A stretch of DNA of 64,000 nt, taken from an uncultured Alphaproteobacteria bacterium (GTDB lineage Bacteria > Pseudomonadota > Alphaproteobacteria > RF32 > CAG-239). Below, piece by piece: positions 8,473 through 18,319 of this stretch; the stretch's first letter is position 1; every line of letters starts with the position of its first letter. A program made the position numbers and the translations under genes. Where the stretch lies: the NCBI GenBank assembly GCA_944390915.1, contig CALXRS010000004.1, positions 1-64,000 on the forward strand, in the 5' to 3' direction. The notes beneath the pieces were generated by a model. That model made no database searches and was not told where the DNA came from. It saw only the letters and a program-made list of their open reading frames with translations.

Positions 8473-11335
8473 TGTTTTCAATTACTCCCCATTCTTTTAT
8501 CCGCGACAAATGCTCATAATCGGAATAGGTCGGAGCATATTTCGGGTTTGGCTGTGTCAGGTAGGCTTTTTCTTCGTTATCAAAAACGTCAATCAGATTT
8601 TTGATGTTGTTCAGGTTGCGGCTTAAAATGTCCGCCACTTTGTCGTTGATGCAGATTTCTTCGTTGCCCAGCCGCCAGTAGCGCAAGGATTTGACTTTGG
8701 CGGCGGGAATGTTCTCAAAACCGCCGTTTTCGGCAATAATTCCTTCTATGGGCAGCTGCGGAGCATAGCCGACGTTTACTTCTTTTTTGCTGCGGGCGCG
8801 GCCGCTTTTATAGTCGATGATGTTGATTTGGCCGTCTTTGGTGATATCTATCCGGTCGGCGCGGGCACTGAGGGTAAAGGTTCCGCCCGATGTCTCAAAA
8901 CTGTAGTGACCGACGGTTTCGCAATATACGCGGGAAATGTTCGTGCGGTATGAGTTTTCTTTTTTCAGTACCCAGTTGACGATTTTATCCATTTGCGGCT
9001 GCCAGAAAGCCAGTGTCTGCCGATCCAGCCCGGCGGCGGCAAGTTCTTCTTTGCCGATTTGCGCCAAAATGTCGGCGGCATTGTCGGGAAGCTGTTCGGG
9101 AAAGCGGCGGTTGAATTTTTCCAACACGGTATGGACGATAATGCCCAGATCGACAATTCCCGGGCGATCGTCGATTTTTTTGAGCGGTTCCAGTTTTAAG
9201 ATATATTTGGCAAAAACAATGTACGGATCGCGCATCAGGTTTTCGACGGCGCCCGCCCACAGTTCCCGCGGGCGCAGTTTGAGCGGCGGTTTCGGCGCCG
9301 GCGGCTGCAGCGGCTTGTATTTTTGCGGGCGGTCGAGGAAAGCGGCTGTTTGCCTGTAAAAATCATCCCGCATTTTTTCCGGGTTTATGCCGGCTGCCGT
9401 CAGCACGGTTTCCATCCGCAGCCACCAGCGCGATTTGTTCATCGGCGTGTCGTTAACCCGGTCGGCGCGGGTCAGGTAGACATTTTTTTGAGCCAGCAAA
9501 CCGGCAAAATCACCGGCGTTGACGCCGATTTTTCTTTCCGGAAGAGGGTAACCGAAGTCTTTTTTCATCGGGCGGGACATCCAGGCATCGGCCGCAGCGG
9601 CCGCCGGCCAGCAGCCTTCGTTGACTTCGCCGATGATAACCGTGTCAAAACCGCTTAAACGCGCCTCTATGGGACCTAAAATCTTCAGTCGCGGGTGGGT
9701 GCCGTATTTTGGCCGAACGGGAATTCCGGTCATCAGCGACGAGACAAAATCGCCGTATCGGTTTGTTTCCATTTGCGGCAGGGCGTCGGCGTGTTCCATG
9801 AGCGAAGCAAAAAAGGACGCCGCCGCTTCGCCGTCGTCGCCGCGCCAGAGGTTGCTTGCTCCCGTTCCCGTTTCGTCGGCGGCAAAAGCTTCCGCCGCCT
9901 TTAAGTGAGCCGCCAACAGGTCGGCAAAAGAAGCGGTCTGCCGGTTGTACAGTTCAGTCAGGGGCGACAGTTTGTCTTTGGCGGATTTTATGATTTCCTC
10001 GGCCGCGGGGTTGTTTTTCCGGCGCCGCAAAACGTCTTTTTCATAAGCGCGGACAGATGATCGGAAAGCCGCCTTTTTATATCCGCAGCCGGCCAGAGGA
10101 TGTTTGCACAAAGCAAGCAGGGAAATGTTGTTTTCCGTATTTTGGCAATATTCCGTTATCAGCCGCAAAAAGATGCCGACGGGCGTTTGGGTAAGCGGAC
10201 GCCCCGCCGAATCGTCAACATTGATGTCCCAGCGTCTGAGCTCGGCCGATACATGGCGGGCAAGATCACGGTTTCCGGTAACCAGCGCCGCCGTTTTTTC
10301 GGGTGTTTCCAGAGTGTGGCGCATGAGCGCGGCAACAGCCAGGGCTTCTTCGCGAAAATCCCTGCAATCCACCAGATGAACACCGTTCAAATCATCTTTT
10401 GAAAAAGTTTCACGGTTAATGTTGCGCCATTGGTCGGTTGTTGCCGCCGGACGCATGACTTCGGAAACAAATTTTTCTCTGCCGGGGGAAGGAGAGGGGC
10501 GGACGTCGGGGATTTCTTCCCGCGAAAGTCCGAGAAAATCAAGCAACAGCCGCAGTTCATACTGGGGATGCGTTTCGTCGATAAGCTGCCAGGAAAAATC
10601 GTCAAGACAACGGTCCAAGCCGTTGATAAACACTGTTCCCAAAGGCATGTTGAACACTGTTTTTATAAGTTCCCGCATGGCCGGAAAGGCGCCTGTCGTG
10701 CCGGCAACGACAACTCTTCCGCGCGGCGGAACGGCCTGCCAGGCGGCGGCCTGTTTTTTTAAGAGCAGACATTGTCTTGCCGCCGGATTCATGGATTTTC
10801 TTTCAGCTAAAATCTGCGGAAAAAATTCGCCGACTATCTTTAGAAAATCGAGCGTTTTTTGCCAATGGGCGGCGTATTCCTCGGGCACAAGCGAAGAAAG
10901 CGCGGCAAAGGGCAGCTCTTCGCTTTCAATGGTATCGAGCAGCCGGCAGAGTTCGGTAGCCAAAGCCGCCGCCTGCGCCGGCGAACAGCCGCCGCCGGTC
11001 AATTCTTTCTGGCCGGAAGAAATGAGACGGGTAAACAGCAGGATTCTTTCCATGGGAGAAACGGCCGGCAGGATTTTTTCCGCCTCAGGCAAAGCGCCGG
11101 TAAAAAACAATTCGTCTTCGTCCGGGTCGCCGAGCGGCATAATCCGCGGCAAAAGCGTCGGCTGCATGCCGTTCAGGCGTACAAAAGCGTCGCGCAGCTC
11201 GCGGCAGGCGCGGCGGTTGGGCAGCAAAACCAGCGTTTCCGTCAATTCAGCGGCGGGGTTCGGAGCCGCAAGAACCTCCGCCAAAATATCCGTCGGGCTC
11301 AAACCGGAAGGAATGTTATAAATTTTTGCTGTCAT
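8462..11335 (-). CDS. addB: Double-strand break repair nuclease subunit AddB
   Basis: A 957-residue protein matching the alphaproteobacterial AddB type. The N-terminus has the inactivated helicase fold (LVLLPNRRACRELRDAF), and the C-terminus a PD-(D/E)xK nuclease with ADRIDITKDG, NIIDYKSG and a following GYAPQLPIEG. It is the second nuclease subunit of the AddAB recombination complex. The start has AAAGGAA five bases upstream. It lies 52 bases after rdgB and overlaps addA, consistent with an rph-rdgB-addB-addA operon. Confidence 0.93.
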   Translation of the reverse strand: MTAKIYNIPSGLSPTDILAEVLAAPNPAAELTETLVLLPNRRACRELRDAFVRLNGMQPTLLPRIMPLGDPDEDELFFTGALPEAEKILPAVSPMERILLFTRLISSGQKELTGGGCSPAQAAALATELCRLLDTIESEELPFAALSSLVPEEYAAHWQKTLDFLKIVGEFFPQILAERKSMNPAARQCLLLKKQAAAWQAVPPRGRVVVAGTTGAFPAMRELIKTVFNMPLGTVFINGLDRCLDDFSWQLIDETHPQYELRLLLDFLGLSREEIPDVRPSPSPGREKFVSEVMRPAATTDQWRNINRETFSKDDLNGVHLVDCRDFREEALAVAALMRHTLETPEKTAALVTGNRDLARHVSAELRRWDINVDDSAGRPLTQTPVGIFLRLITEYCQNTENNISLLALCKHPLAGCGYKKAAFRSSVRAYEKDVLRRRKNNPAAEEIIKSAKDKLSPLTELYNRQTASFADLLAAHLKAAEAFAADETGTGASNLWRGDDGEAAASFFASLMEHADALPQMETNRYGDFVSSLMTGIPVRPKYGTHPRLKILGPIEARLSGFDTVIIGEVNEGCWPAAAAADAWMSRPMKKDFGYPLPERKIGVNAGDFAGLLAQKNVYLTRADRVNDTPMNKSRWWLRMETVLTAAGINPEKMRDDFYRQTAAFLDRPQKYKPLQPPAPKPPLKLRPRELWAGAVENLMRDPYIVFAKYILKLEPLKKIDDRPGIVDLGIIVHTVLEKFNRRFPEQLPDNAADILAQIGKEELAAAGLDRQTLAFWQPQMDKIVNWVLKKENSYRTNISRVYCETVGHYSFETSGGTFTLSARADRIDITKDGQINIIDYKSGRARSKKEVNVGYAPQLPIEGIIAENGGFENIPAAKVKSLRYWRLGNEEICINDKVADILSRNLNNIKNLIDVFDNEEKAYLTQPNPKYAPTYSDYEHLSRIKEWGVIENNDD

Positions 11336-11387
11336 GATGTTTCCTTTCCCGGTTAAAAAAACGGCCTTCGGTATTGTCGGGGTGTTT

Positions 11388-11975
11388 TCAGTCTTTTATT
11401 TCGCGGATGAATTTTTCCAAAGCGCGGCGGCGGTGGGAAATCTGATTTTTGACGTCTTCTCCCAACTCGGCAAAGGTTTGCTCATAGCCGTCGGGAATGA
11501 AAATCGGATCGTAACCGAAGCCTTTTTCTCCCCGCGGGGCGACGGCAATCTGCCCGTCTACGCGGCCTTCGTAAACTTTTATTTTTTCATTGGGGCAGGC
11601 CAAAGCCATGCAGCAGGAAAAATGCGCCTTGCGGCTTTTTTTGCCGGATTCGTCCATTTCTTTCAAGAGCATTTGCGCTCCTTCTTTGAAATCGCGGTTC
11701 GGCGCATAGCGGGCGGAATAAACGCCGGGACGGCCGTCAAGCGCGTCTATGCACAGGCCGGAATCGTCCGCCAGACAGGGCAGTCCGCACATCAGGCTCA
11801 GGGTTCCGGCTTTGATTTTGGCGTTTTCTTCAAAAGTTTTGCCGGTTTCCTCCACATCGCCCAAACGCAGCTCCTTGGCCGAATGCACTTCAATATGCAG
11901 CGGGGCAAGCAGGGTTTTGATTTCCGCAACTTTGTCGTCGTTGTGGCTGGCGACCACCAGTTTGGTCAATTTCAT
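11388..11975 (-). CDS. rdgB: dITP/XTP pyrophosphatase (HAM1 family)
   Basis: A 195-residue protein with all the HAM1 signatures: the N-terminal VVASHNDDKVAEI, the FEENAKIKA box, LADDSGLCIDALDGRPGVYSAR split over two strands, GFGYDPIF and the terminal SHRRRALEKF. It hydrolyses non-canonical purine nucleoside triphosphates (dITP, XTP) to monophosphates, keeping them out of DNA and RNA. The ATG directly abuts the rph stop, so the two are co-translated, an order often seen in alphaproteobacteria. Confidence 0.96.
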   Translation of the reverse strand: MKLTKLVVASHNDDKVAEIKTLLAPLHIEVHSAKELRLGDVEETGKTFEENAKIKAGTLSLMCGLPCLADDSGLCIDALDGRPGVYSARYAPNRDFKEGAQMLLKEMDESGKKSRKAHFSCCMALACPNEKIKVYEGRVDGQIAVAPRGEKGFGYDPIFIPDGYEQTFAELGEDVKNQISHRRRALEKFIREIKD

Positions 11976-12689
<714 letters not shown>

Positions 12690-12742
12690 AAAAGCCCCTT
12701 GTTCGTTTATCGGTCAATATATATTCTTACGCCAAAATGTCC

Positions 12743-12798
12743 GCCGGCGCAATAATTTTTGCACGGATATATGCAGCTGCCGGCGCAATAATTTTTGC
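12743..12798. repeat. Two copies of a 20-bp direct repeat upstream of rph
   Basis: GCCGGCGCAATAATTTTTGC occurs exactly at 12743-12762 and again at 12779-12798, a 36-bp period. It sits between the typA stop and the rph start. On the minus strand each copy contains GCAA and TTGC half-sites around AAATTA. A regulator site or leader repeat is possible; no protein is evident. Confidence 0.7.
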
Positions 12799-12815
12799 CG
12801 TTCGGCCGGTCGGTT

Positions 12816-14636
12816 TTAAGCGACCTTGCCGGCCGAGCGTTTACGCAAAATCGGGTCGAGGATGCGTTTGCGCAGGCGGATGGTTTTCGGCGTTACCTCC
12901 AGCAGCTCGTCTTCCTGAATGTAGGACAGTCCCTCTTCCAGCGTTATTCTGCGGGGCGGAGTGAGCGAGATGGCCTCGTCTTTGCCGGCGGCGCGGATGT
13001 TGGTCAGCTGCTTGGCGCGGCAGGGGTTGACTTCCAGATCGTTCGGCTTGGTATGTTCGCCGATAATCATGCCGACGTAAACGGGAACGTTGGGGTCGAT
13101 GAACATCGGGCCGCGGTCTTCCAGCTTCCACAGCGAATAGGCAATGGCGGTGCCGTTTTCGCTGGAGATGAGCACGCCGTTGCGGCGGCCTTCAATTTCT
13201 CCTTTATAGGGTTCGTAATCGTAAAAACTGCGGTTCATGACGCCGGTGCCGTGGGTGTCGGTTAAAAACTCCGAATGATAGCCGATAAGTCCGCGGGTGG
13301 GAGCGTGGAATATCAGCCGCACTTTGCCGCCTGCCTGAGAAGGTATCATTTCCACCAGCTCGGCGCGGCGGGAGCCGAGTTTTTCAACCACGGTGCCGGA
13401 AAATTCCTCATCCACGTCAACCACGACTTCGTCCACCGGTTCCAGCGTTTCGCCGTTCTCACCCTTGTGGAAAACAACCCGCGGGCGGGAAATGGAAAGC
13501 TCGAACCCCTCGCGGCGCATGGTTTCTATCAGAACGCCCAACTGCAGTTCGCCGCGGCCGGCAACTTCAAAGGAATCGTTGTTGGCCGAGGTGGTTATTT
13601 TCAGGGCAATGTTGCCTTCCGCTTCTTTTTTCAGACGTTCGGCAATCATCCGCGAGGTTACTTTGTCGCCTTCGCGGCCGGCAAGAGGCGAATCGTTGAC
13701 GGAAAAGGTCATGACCAGCGTCGGCGGATCTATGGGCTGCGCTTCGAGCGCTTCGGTAACGGCAAAGTCGCAAATGGTGTCGGCAACGGTTGCCTTGACC
13801 GCGCCGGCAATGGCGACGATGTCGCCGGCGTGGGCTTCTTCCAGACTTTGGCGGGCAAGTCCGCGGTAGGCCAGAATTTTGGTGATGCGGAATCGTTCGA
13901 TTTCGTTGTTTTTGCCGTCGAGCGCTTTGACCGTGTCGCCCGGTTTCACGCTGCCGCAAAGGATTTTGCCGGTCAGCAGACGGCCGATGAATTTGTCGGC
14001 TTCCAAAGTGGTGGCCAGCATGGTGAACGGTTTTTCGGGGTAGCACAAAGGCGCCGGAACATGCGACAAAATAAGCTCAAAGAGAACTTTTAGGTCTTTC
14101 TTTTCGTCGTGTTCCAGGTCTTTAACGGCCCAGCCGTTGCGGCCGGAGGCATACAACACCGGAAAGTCGAGCTGTTCGTCGGTGGCGTTTAAGCTGACGA
14201 AAAGATCGAAAATCTCGTTTAAGACTTCGTCGACGCGGGCGTCCGGTTTGTCGGCCTTGTTGATGACGACAATCGGTTTCAGGCCGACTTTTAAGGCCTT
14301 GCCGAGCACGAATTTTGTTTGCGGCATGGGGCCTTCCGAGCTGTCGACCAGCAGAATGACGCCGTCCACCATCGACAGAATGCGCTCTACTTCGCCGCCA
14401 AAATCGGCGTGGCCGGGGGTGTCGACAATGTTGATGCGGGTGCCGTTCCATTCCACCGACGTGCATTTTGAGAGGATGGTAATTCCGCGTTCTCTTTCCA
14501 GTTCGTTGGAGTCCATGGCGCATTCCTGGACTTTCTGATTGTCGCGGAAAGTTCCGCTTTGTTTAAGCAGGGCGTCGACCAGCGTTGTTTTGCCATGGTC
14601 GACGTGAGCTATAATGGCTATGTTTCTCAGCTCCAT
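12816..14636 (-). CDS. typA: Translational GTPase TypA/BipA
   Basis: A 606-residue ribosome-associated GTPase of the EF-G superfamily. G1 reads AHVDHGKTTL (residues 10-19), then RERGITI, DTPGHADFGGEVERIL and NKADKPDAR. The C-terminal region has the BipA-specific block GEHTKPNDLEVNP and KQLTNIRAAGKDEA. It assists 50S assembly and stress or cold growth. The start at 14636 gives MELRNIAIIAHV, the normal N-terminus; a longer in-frame extension to 14930 is rejected because it reads through the ferredoxin gene in another frame. Confidence 0.96.
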   Translation of the reverse strand: MELRNIAIIAHVDHGKTTLVDALLKQSGTFRDNQKVQECAMDSNELERERGITILSKCTSVEWNGTRINIVDTPGHADFGGEVERILSMVDGVILLVDSSEGPMPQTKFVLGKALKVGLKPIVVINKADKPDARVDEVLNEIFDLFVSLNATDEQLDFPVLYASGRNGWAVKDLEHDEKKDLKVLFELILSHVPAPLCYPEKPFTMLATTLEADKFIGRLLTGKILCGSVKPGDTVKALDGKNNEIERFRITKILAYRGLARQSLEEAHAGDIVAIAGAVKATVADTICDFAVTEALEAQPIDPPTLVMTFSVNDSPLAGREGDKVTSRMIAERLKKEAEGNIALKITTSANNDSFEVAGRGELQLGVLIETMRREGFELSISRPRVVFHKGENGETLEPVDEVVVDVDEEFSGTVVEKLGSRRAELVEMIPSQAGGKVRLIFHAPTRGLIGYHSEFLTDTHGTGVMNRSFYDYEPYKGEIEGRRNGVLISSENGTAIAYSLWKLEDRGPMFIDPNVPVYVGMIIGEHTKPNDLEVNPCRAKQLTNIRAAGKDEAISLTPPRRITLEEGLSYIQEDELLEVTPKTIRLRKRILDPILRKRSAGKVA

Positions 14637-14746
14637 TGCGTTGTCTTTCAAAAAAAATCTAAAAAAAAGGATTGAGCGCACAATAGCACAAGCCGGCCGG
14701 ATTTCAAGGGAAAATTTTGTCGTGCGGCAGGAGGCGGGCAAAAAAA

Positions 14747-14766
14747 ACCTCCGCCGCGGCGGAGGT
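14747..14766 (-). terminator. Terminator after the ferredoxin gene
   Basis: AACCTCCGCC and GGCGGAGGTT form a perfect stem around a CG centre. A run of seven A's on the plus strand next to it gives a U-run for minus-strand transcripts. Confidence 0.8.
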
Positions 14767-14784
14767 TCCGAAATTTTGCACGAA

Positions 14785-15024
14785 TTATTCGTTTGCGTTC
14801 GGCCAGAGTTTGGCTTTTTCGGCGTTGAATTCAACCCAGTGCGGATCGGCTTCTTCTTCGGTCTGGATCGCTTCCTGCGGGCATTCGGAAATGCAGACGC
14901 CGCAGCTGATGCAGGTGTCCGGATCGACAACCAGCTGGCTGTCGCCTTCGTGGAAAGCGTCTACCGGGCAGACGTCGGCGCAGGATTTGCACTTGATACA
15001 ATTGTCATTAACGACAGAAACCAT
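14785..15024 (-). CDS. Ferredoxin with two [4Fe-4S] clusters
   Basis: A 79-residue low-potential electron carrier. Two complete C-x2-C-x2-C-x3-C-P motifs are visible: CIKCKSCADVCP (residues about 10-21) and CISCGVCISECP (about 38-49), each ligating one [4Fe-4S] cluster, followed by an acidic tail. It is shorter than the 7Fe FdxA of aerobic alphaproteobacteria and resembles the 2[4Fe-4S] ferredoxins of anaerobes. It could serve as partner of the hydrogenase encoded at 32533-36486; that is inference. A clear SD (AAGGAGAT) precedes the ATG. Confidence 0.92.
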   Translation of the reverse strand: MVSVVNDNCIKCKSCADVCPVDAFHEGDSQLVVDPDTCISCGVCISECPQEAIQTEEEADPHWVEFNAEKAKLWPNANE

Positions 15025-15138
15025 GGTTTATCTCCTTAGATAAGAGTTTGTCTTTAAAATATTTCAGCCCTCAATCTAGCCATATTTGCGATAAAATCAA
15101 GCAAAAAGTGTGCGGCCGCCAAAAAAGCGGGACTGACG

Positions 15139-15167
15139 CTTGCGAAAACAAAAAGCTTTTCCCATAT
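15139..15167 (+). promoter_or_regulatory. Heat-shock (RpoH) promoter of htpG
   Basis: CTTG at 15139-15142, then 18 bases, then CCCATAT at 15161-15167. Alphaproteobacterial RpoH promoters are CTTG-N17/18-CYTATNT, so six of seven -10 positions fit. It ends 35 bases before the htpG ATG. Confidence 0.65.
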
Positions 15168-15202
15168 ATATGGTAAAGAAATTTTACGGAGATTTTTTGA
15201 CC

Positions 15203-17041
15203 ATGAGCGAAAAAATAAATTTTCAGGCCGAAGTAAACAAAATGCTGGGAATTGTGATTAATTCCCTTTATTCGGAAAAATACATCTTTTTAAGAGAACT
15301 TGTTTCAAACGCAAGTGACGCCTGCGACAAGCTTAAATATTTGCAGCTGACCACGCCGGACATTGCCAAAGGCAACGGCGAGCTGAAAATCACCATTACC
15401 CCGAACGATAAGGAAAACACCCTAACCGTTGCCGACAACGGCATCGGCATGAACAAGGAAGACTTGATCAGTCATCTGGGAACGATAGCCAAGTCCGGCA
15501 CCGCCGATTTTGTCGCCAATATGAAGGAAAACGGTTCGCCCGCCGATTTAATCGGCCAGTTCGGCGTGGGTTTTTATTCGGCTTTCATGGTGGCGAAAAA
15601 AGTGGAGATATTGACCCGCAAGGCCGGTGAGGAACAGGCCTGGCGCTGGGTTTCGGACGGTGCGGACGGTTTTGAGATAAGCGAGGCGGAAAAGACGGGC
15701 ATCGGTACGGAAATCAAACTGTTCTTAAAAGACGACGATAAAAACTTTACCGACACCATCTATCTGCGGCATCTTATCCGCACCTATTCCGACCACATCA
15801 ATTATCCGATCGTGCTCAACCTCGGCGAGGCCGGGGAAGAAACGGTCAATTCGGCTTCTGCCCTGTGGACGCGCAACAAGGCGGAAATCACCGTCGAGCA
15901 GTACAGAGATTTTTACCGGCATATTTCGCACAATTTTGACGACCCATGGATGACGCTCCACTTTAAGGCCGAAGGCAGCATAGAATATACGGCTCTGCTT
16001 TATATTCCCTCCACCCAGCCTTACGATTTGTTCCAGCCGGACAAAAAACAGGGGTTGAAACTTTATGTCAACCGGGTGTTTATTTCCGACAAGGTGGAAG
16101 AGCTGATGCCGAATTATCTGCGTTTTGTTAAGGGAATCGTGGATTCTTCCGATTTGCCGCTGAATATTTCGCGCGAGATGCTGCAGCAAAACGCGCTGGT
16201 GGCAAAAATCCGCCACGGCATTGTCGGCCGTCTGTTGAAAGAACTGAAAAAGAAAAGCGAAAATTATGAGGATTATCTGAAATTCTGGCAGAATTTCGGT
16301 ACCGCTTTCAAAGAAGGCATTTATGAGGATTTCGGCAACCGGGAGGAAGTGGCGGCGCTTTCGCTGTTTGCTTCAACCGCCGATAAGGAAAAACTGACGA
16401 CGCTTGACCAGTATGTCGCTCGGATGAAAGAAGATCAGAAGTCCATTTATTACATTACCGGCGACGATGTCAAAGTGTTAGCCAACAATCCGCAGCTGGA
16501 AGCTTTTAAGCAAAAGGAGCTGGAAGTGCTGCTTTTGACCGATCCGATTGACGAGTTTTGGACGCAGGCGCTGGCCACCTATAAAGGCAAGGCGGTCAAG
16601 CATGTTTCGCAGGCCGATGCGGATTTGTCGTTTGAGCGCAAAGAACCGCGCGCCGAGGCCGGAAATCTGGAAAAGCTGACCAAAATGATGGCCGACATGT
16701 TCAAAGACGAAGTGGGCAAAGTGGAAGTTACCGAAAAACTGACCGCCAGCCCGGTGAGCCTGACGGTGGAAAGCGGACAGATGAGCATCCATCTGGAACG
16801 GCTGATGCGCAACCATCAGCAGCAGACGGCTTTTGCCTCGACGCGGATTTTGGAAATAAATCCCTACCATCCGCTGATTATTAAGCTGAGCGAAACGATG
16901 GAAGACACGGCTTTGCGTCCGAAGACGGAAGAAGTGGCCAGAATTTTGCTTGACCAGGCCAAAATTGCCGAAGGCGAGCCGATTGCCGACCCGTCTTTTT
17001 ACGCGGCCAAAGTCAGCGATTATATATTGAAAAGCTTTTGA
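15203..17041 (+). CDS. htpG: Molecular chaperone HtpG (Hsp90)
   Basis: A 612-residue Hsp90 chaperone, typical bacterial length. The GHKL ATPase domain shows LRELVSNASDACDKL, VADNGIGM, GTIAKSGT and GQFGVGFYSAFM. The middle domain has the client/ATP loop with NISREMLQQN, and the C-terminal dimerisation domain ends the protein. The start at 15203 (MSEKINFQAEV) has ACGGAGAT upstream; a longer frame starting at 15140 would begin inside the promoter. An RpoH-type promoter lies just in front, and a terminator follows at 17086. Confidence 0.97.
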   Translation: MSEKINFQAEVNKMLGIVINSLYSEKYIFLRELVSNASDACDKLKYLQLTTPDIAKGNGELKITITPNDKENTLTVADNGIGMNKEDLISHLGTIAKSGTADFVANMKENGSPADLIGQFGVGFYSAFMVAKKVEILTRKAGEEQAWRWVSDGADGFEISEAEKTGIGTEIKLFLKDDDKNFTDTIYLRHLIRTYSDHINYPIVLNLGEAGEETVNSASALWTRNKAEITVEQYRDFYRHISHNFDDPWMTLHFKAEGSIEYTALLYIPSTQPYDLFQPDKKQGLKLYVNRVFISDKVEELMPNYLRFVKGIVDSSDLPLNISREMLQQNALVAKIRHGIVGRLLKELKKKSENYEDYLKFWQNFGTAFKEGIYEDFGNREEVAALSLFASTADKEKLTTLDQYVARMKEDQKSIYYITGDDVKVLANNPQLEAFKQKELEVLLLTDPIDEFWTQALATYKGKAVKHVSQADADLSFERKEPRAEAGNLEKLTKMMADMFKDEVGKVEVTEKLTASPVSLTVESGQMSIHLERLMRNHQQQTAFASTRILEINPYHPLIIKLSETMEDTALRPKTEEVARILLDQAKIAEGEPIADPSFYAAKVSDYILKSF

Positions 17042-17085
17042 TTATCATGTTGTTATGGCTTGGTAAAAAACGGCTTTGAAAATTC

Positions 17086-17115
17086 GGGGGCAAAGAAGTT
17101 TTTCTTTTTTGCCCC
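17086..17115 (+). terminator. Terminator after htpG
   Basis: GGGGCAAA and TTTGCCCC arms enclose a loop containing T and C runs; TTGTTTTG follows. It lies 45 bases past the htpG stop. Confidence 0.65.
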
Positions 17116-17163
17116 TTGTTTTGCAGAAAAAACTTGATTTTTGTCAAAAAATAAAGCATACTG

Positions 17164-17190
17164 AAATTCTAAAACAATTATTTAGAATTT
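17164..17190. promoter_or_regulatory. Perfect 10-bp inverted repeat upstream of the SPFH gene
   Basis: AAATTCTAAA (17164-17173) and TTTAGAATTT (17181-17190) are exact reverse complements around a 7-base spacer. The AT-rich symmetry is operator-like rather than terminator-like. The gap 17116-17423 has no supported gene. It holds this palindrome, two very short ATG frames (17195, 17236) and a frame from 17280 to 17420 interrupted by one TGA at 17322-17324, possibly a decayed small gene. Confidence 0.5.
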
Positions 17191-17423
17191 ATTAATGAAG
17201 CAAAGCCAAAGTAGCTTTGAAAAGGAAACGCAGGAATGATTTTGTCGAAAGATGAAATTTGCCCACTTCGGATGTTCGGATGAAAGTGTCACACGCAATG
17301 ACCGCCCGCTGCTTTGCAGTATGAGCTACGTGCTTGAGGGATCAATATATAAGTCTGAACGGAAAAAGTAAAATGCGCGGAATTTTTTCAGCCAAAGGTT
17401 TTGCTGCTTTAAATTTATAGTAT

Positions 17424-18269
17424 ATGTACGATTATGAAAATGAGCGTAGAGAACGTTATGAACGTGAAAAAGCTGAAAAAAAGGTACGCGCCGCTAAGAT
17501 CCGCCGCATCGTCGGTTGGAGCATAGGCGGGTTGTTTGTACTGATCTTGTTGTTCAGCTCCATGTATTACATCAGCCCGGGATACCGCGGCGTGTTGGTG
17601 ACCTTGGGAAAGGTAGACCAGCAGAGTCATATCAACGGTATAGGCTTTAAAGTACCGTTTGTGTCGAAGATGTACAAAATGGACGTGCGTACAAAAAAGA
17701 TGACAGAAAAGACCGCAACCTACACATCCGATGTGCAGACTGCGGAAATAGAGTACACTTTTACCTATGATCTCGTGCCCGACAATGTGCATGTATTGTA
17801 CGAAACAGTCGGCAAGGATTATGAGGGAAAGAAACTCATCCCCGTGCTGAACGACGTCTTAAAAGACGTTATAGGCCAGTGGCAGGCACAGGACCTTGTT
17901 TCCAATAGGGATAAGGCTCGTGTCGATGTCGTCGCCGGGTTGCAGGAGCGTCTGGATCGTCGATTCTTCCAGAACATTACGTTTCAATTTATCAACATTG
18001 ATTACTCCGACAAGTTTGAAGGAGCAATTGAAGATAAAGTGATCGCCGAGCAGAAAGCTCAGGAAGCGGTCAATAATACGAAACGTATTCAGGAAGAGGC
18101 AGATCAGAAGGTAATTACCGCCCAGGCTGAGGCTGAAGCTATGGAAATCAAGGCTCAGGCTTTGGCTAAAAACAAGGGGCTGGTAGAATATGAAGCCGTC
18201 CAGAAATGGAATGGCCAGCTTCCTCAGTATATGCTGGGGGAAAGTGTTCCGTTCATTAACCTCAAGTAA
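17424..18269 (+). CDS. SPFH/prohibitin-family membrane protein
   Basis: A 281-residue protein with a basic N-terminal stretch, one transmembrane helix (about residues 31-52), and an SPFH/Band 7 domain (YISPGYRGVLVTLG, through about residue 200). A long Glu/Gln/Ala-rich coiled coil follows (AEQKAQEAVNNTKRIQEEAD) and ends near FINLK. Prohibitin-like proteins form large membrane rings that hold proteases or organise microdomains. There is no Shine-Dalgarno sequence before the ATG. Codon choice (more AAG, GTA, ACA, AGC, GGA) differs from the GGC/GTC/AAA-rich neighbours. Together these suggest transfer, perhaps from Bacteroidota, which is inference. Two strong hairpins follow. Confidence 0.9.
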   Translation: MYDYENERRERYEREKAEKKVRAAKIRRIVGWSIGGLFVLILLFSSMYYISPGYRGVLVTLGKVDQQSHINGIGFKVPFVSKMYKMDVRTKKMTEKTATYTSDVQTAEIEYTFTYDLVPDNVHVLYETVGKDYEGKKLIPVLNDVLKDVIGQWQAQDLVSNRDKARVDVVAGLQERLDRRFFQNITFQFINIDYSDKFEGAIEDKVIAEQKAQEAVNNTKRIQEEADQKVITAQAEAEAMEIKAQALAKNKGLVEYEAVQKWNGQLPQYMLGESVPFINLK

Positions 18270-18288
18270 TTGAGGGAGTACATATTTA

Positions 18289-18319
18289 GAGGGAGTCGCG
18301 AGAGCGACCCCCTCTTTTT
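18289..18319 (+). terminator. Terminator after the SPFH gene
   Basis: GAGGGAGTCGC and GCGACCCCCTC pair over 10 of 11 positions around a GAGA loop, followed by TTTTT. It lies 20 bases past the stop and runs into a second, larger palindrome. Confidence 0.8.

Noticed and set aside
14637-14930. An N-terminal extension of typA on the minus strand
   Set aside because: It reads through the ferredoxin gene in another frame and adds sequence absent from the family. The ATG at 14636 gives the normal start.
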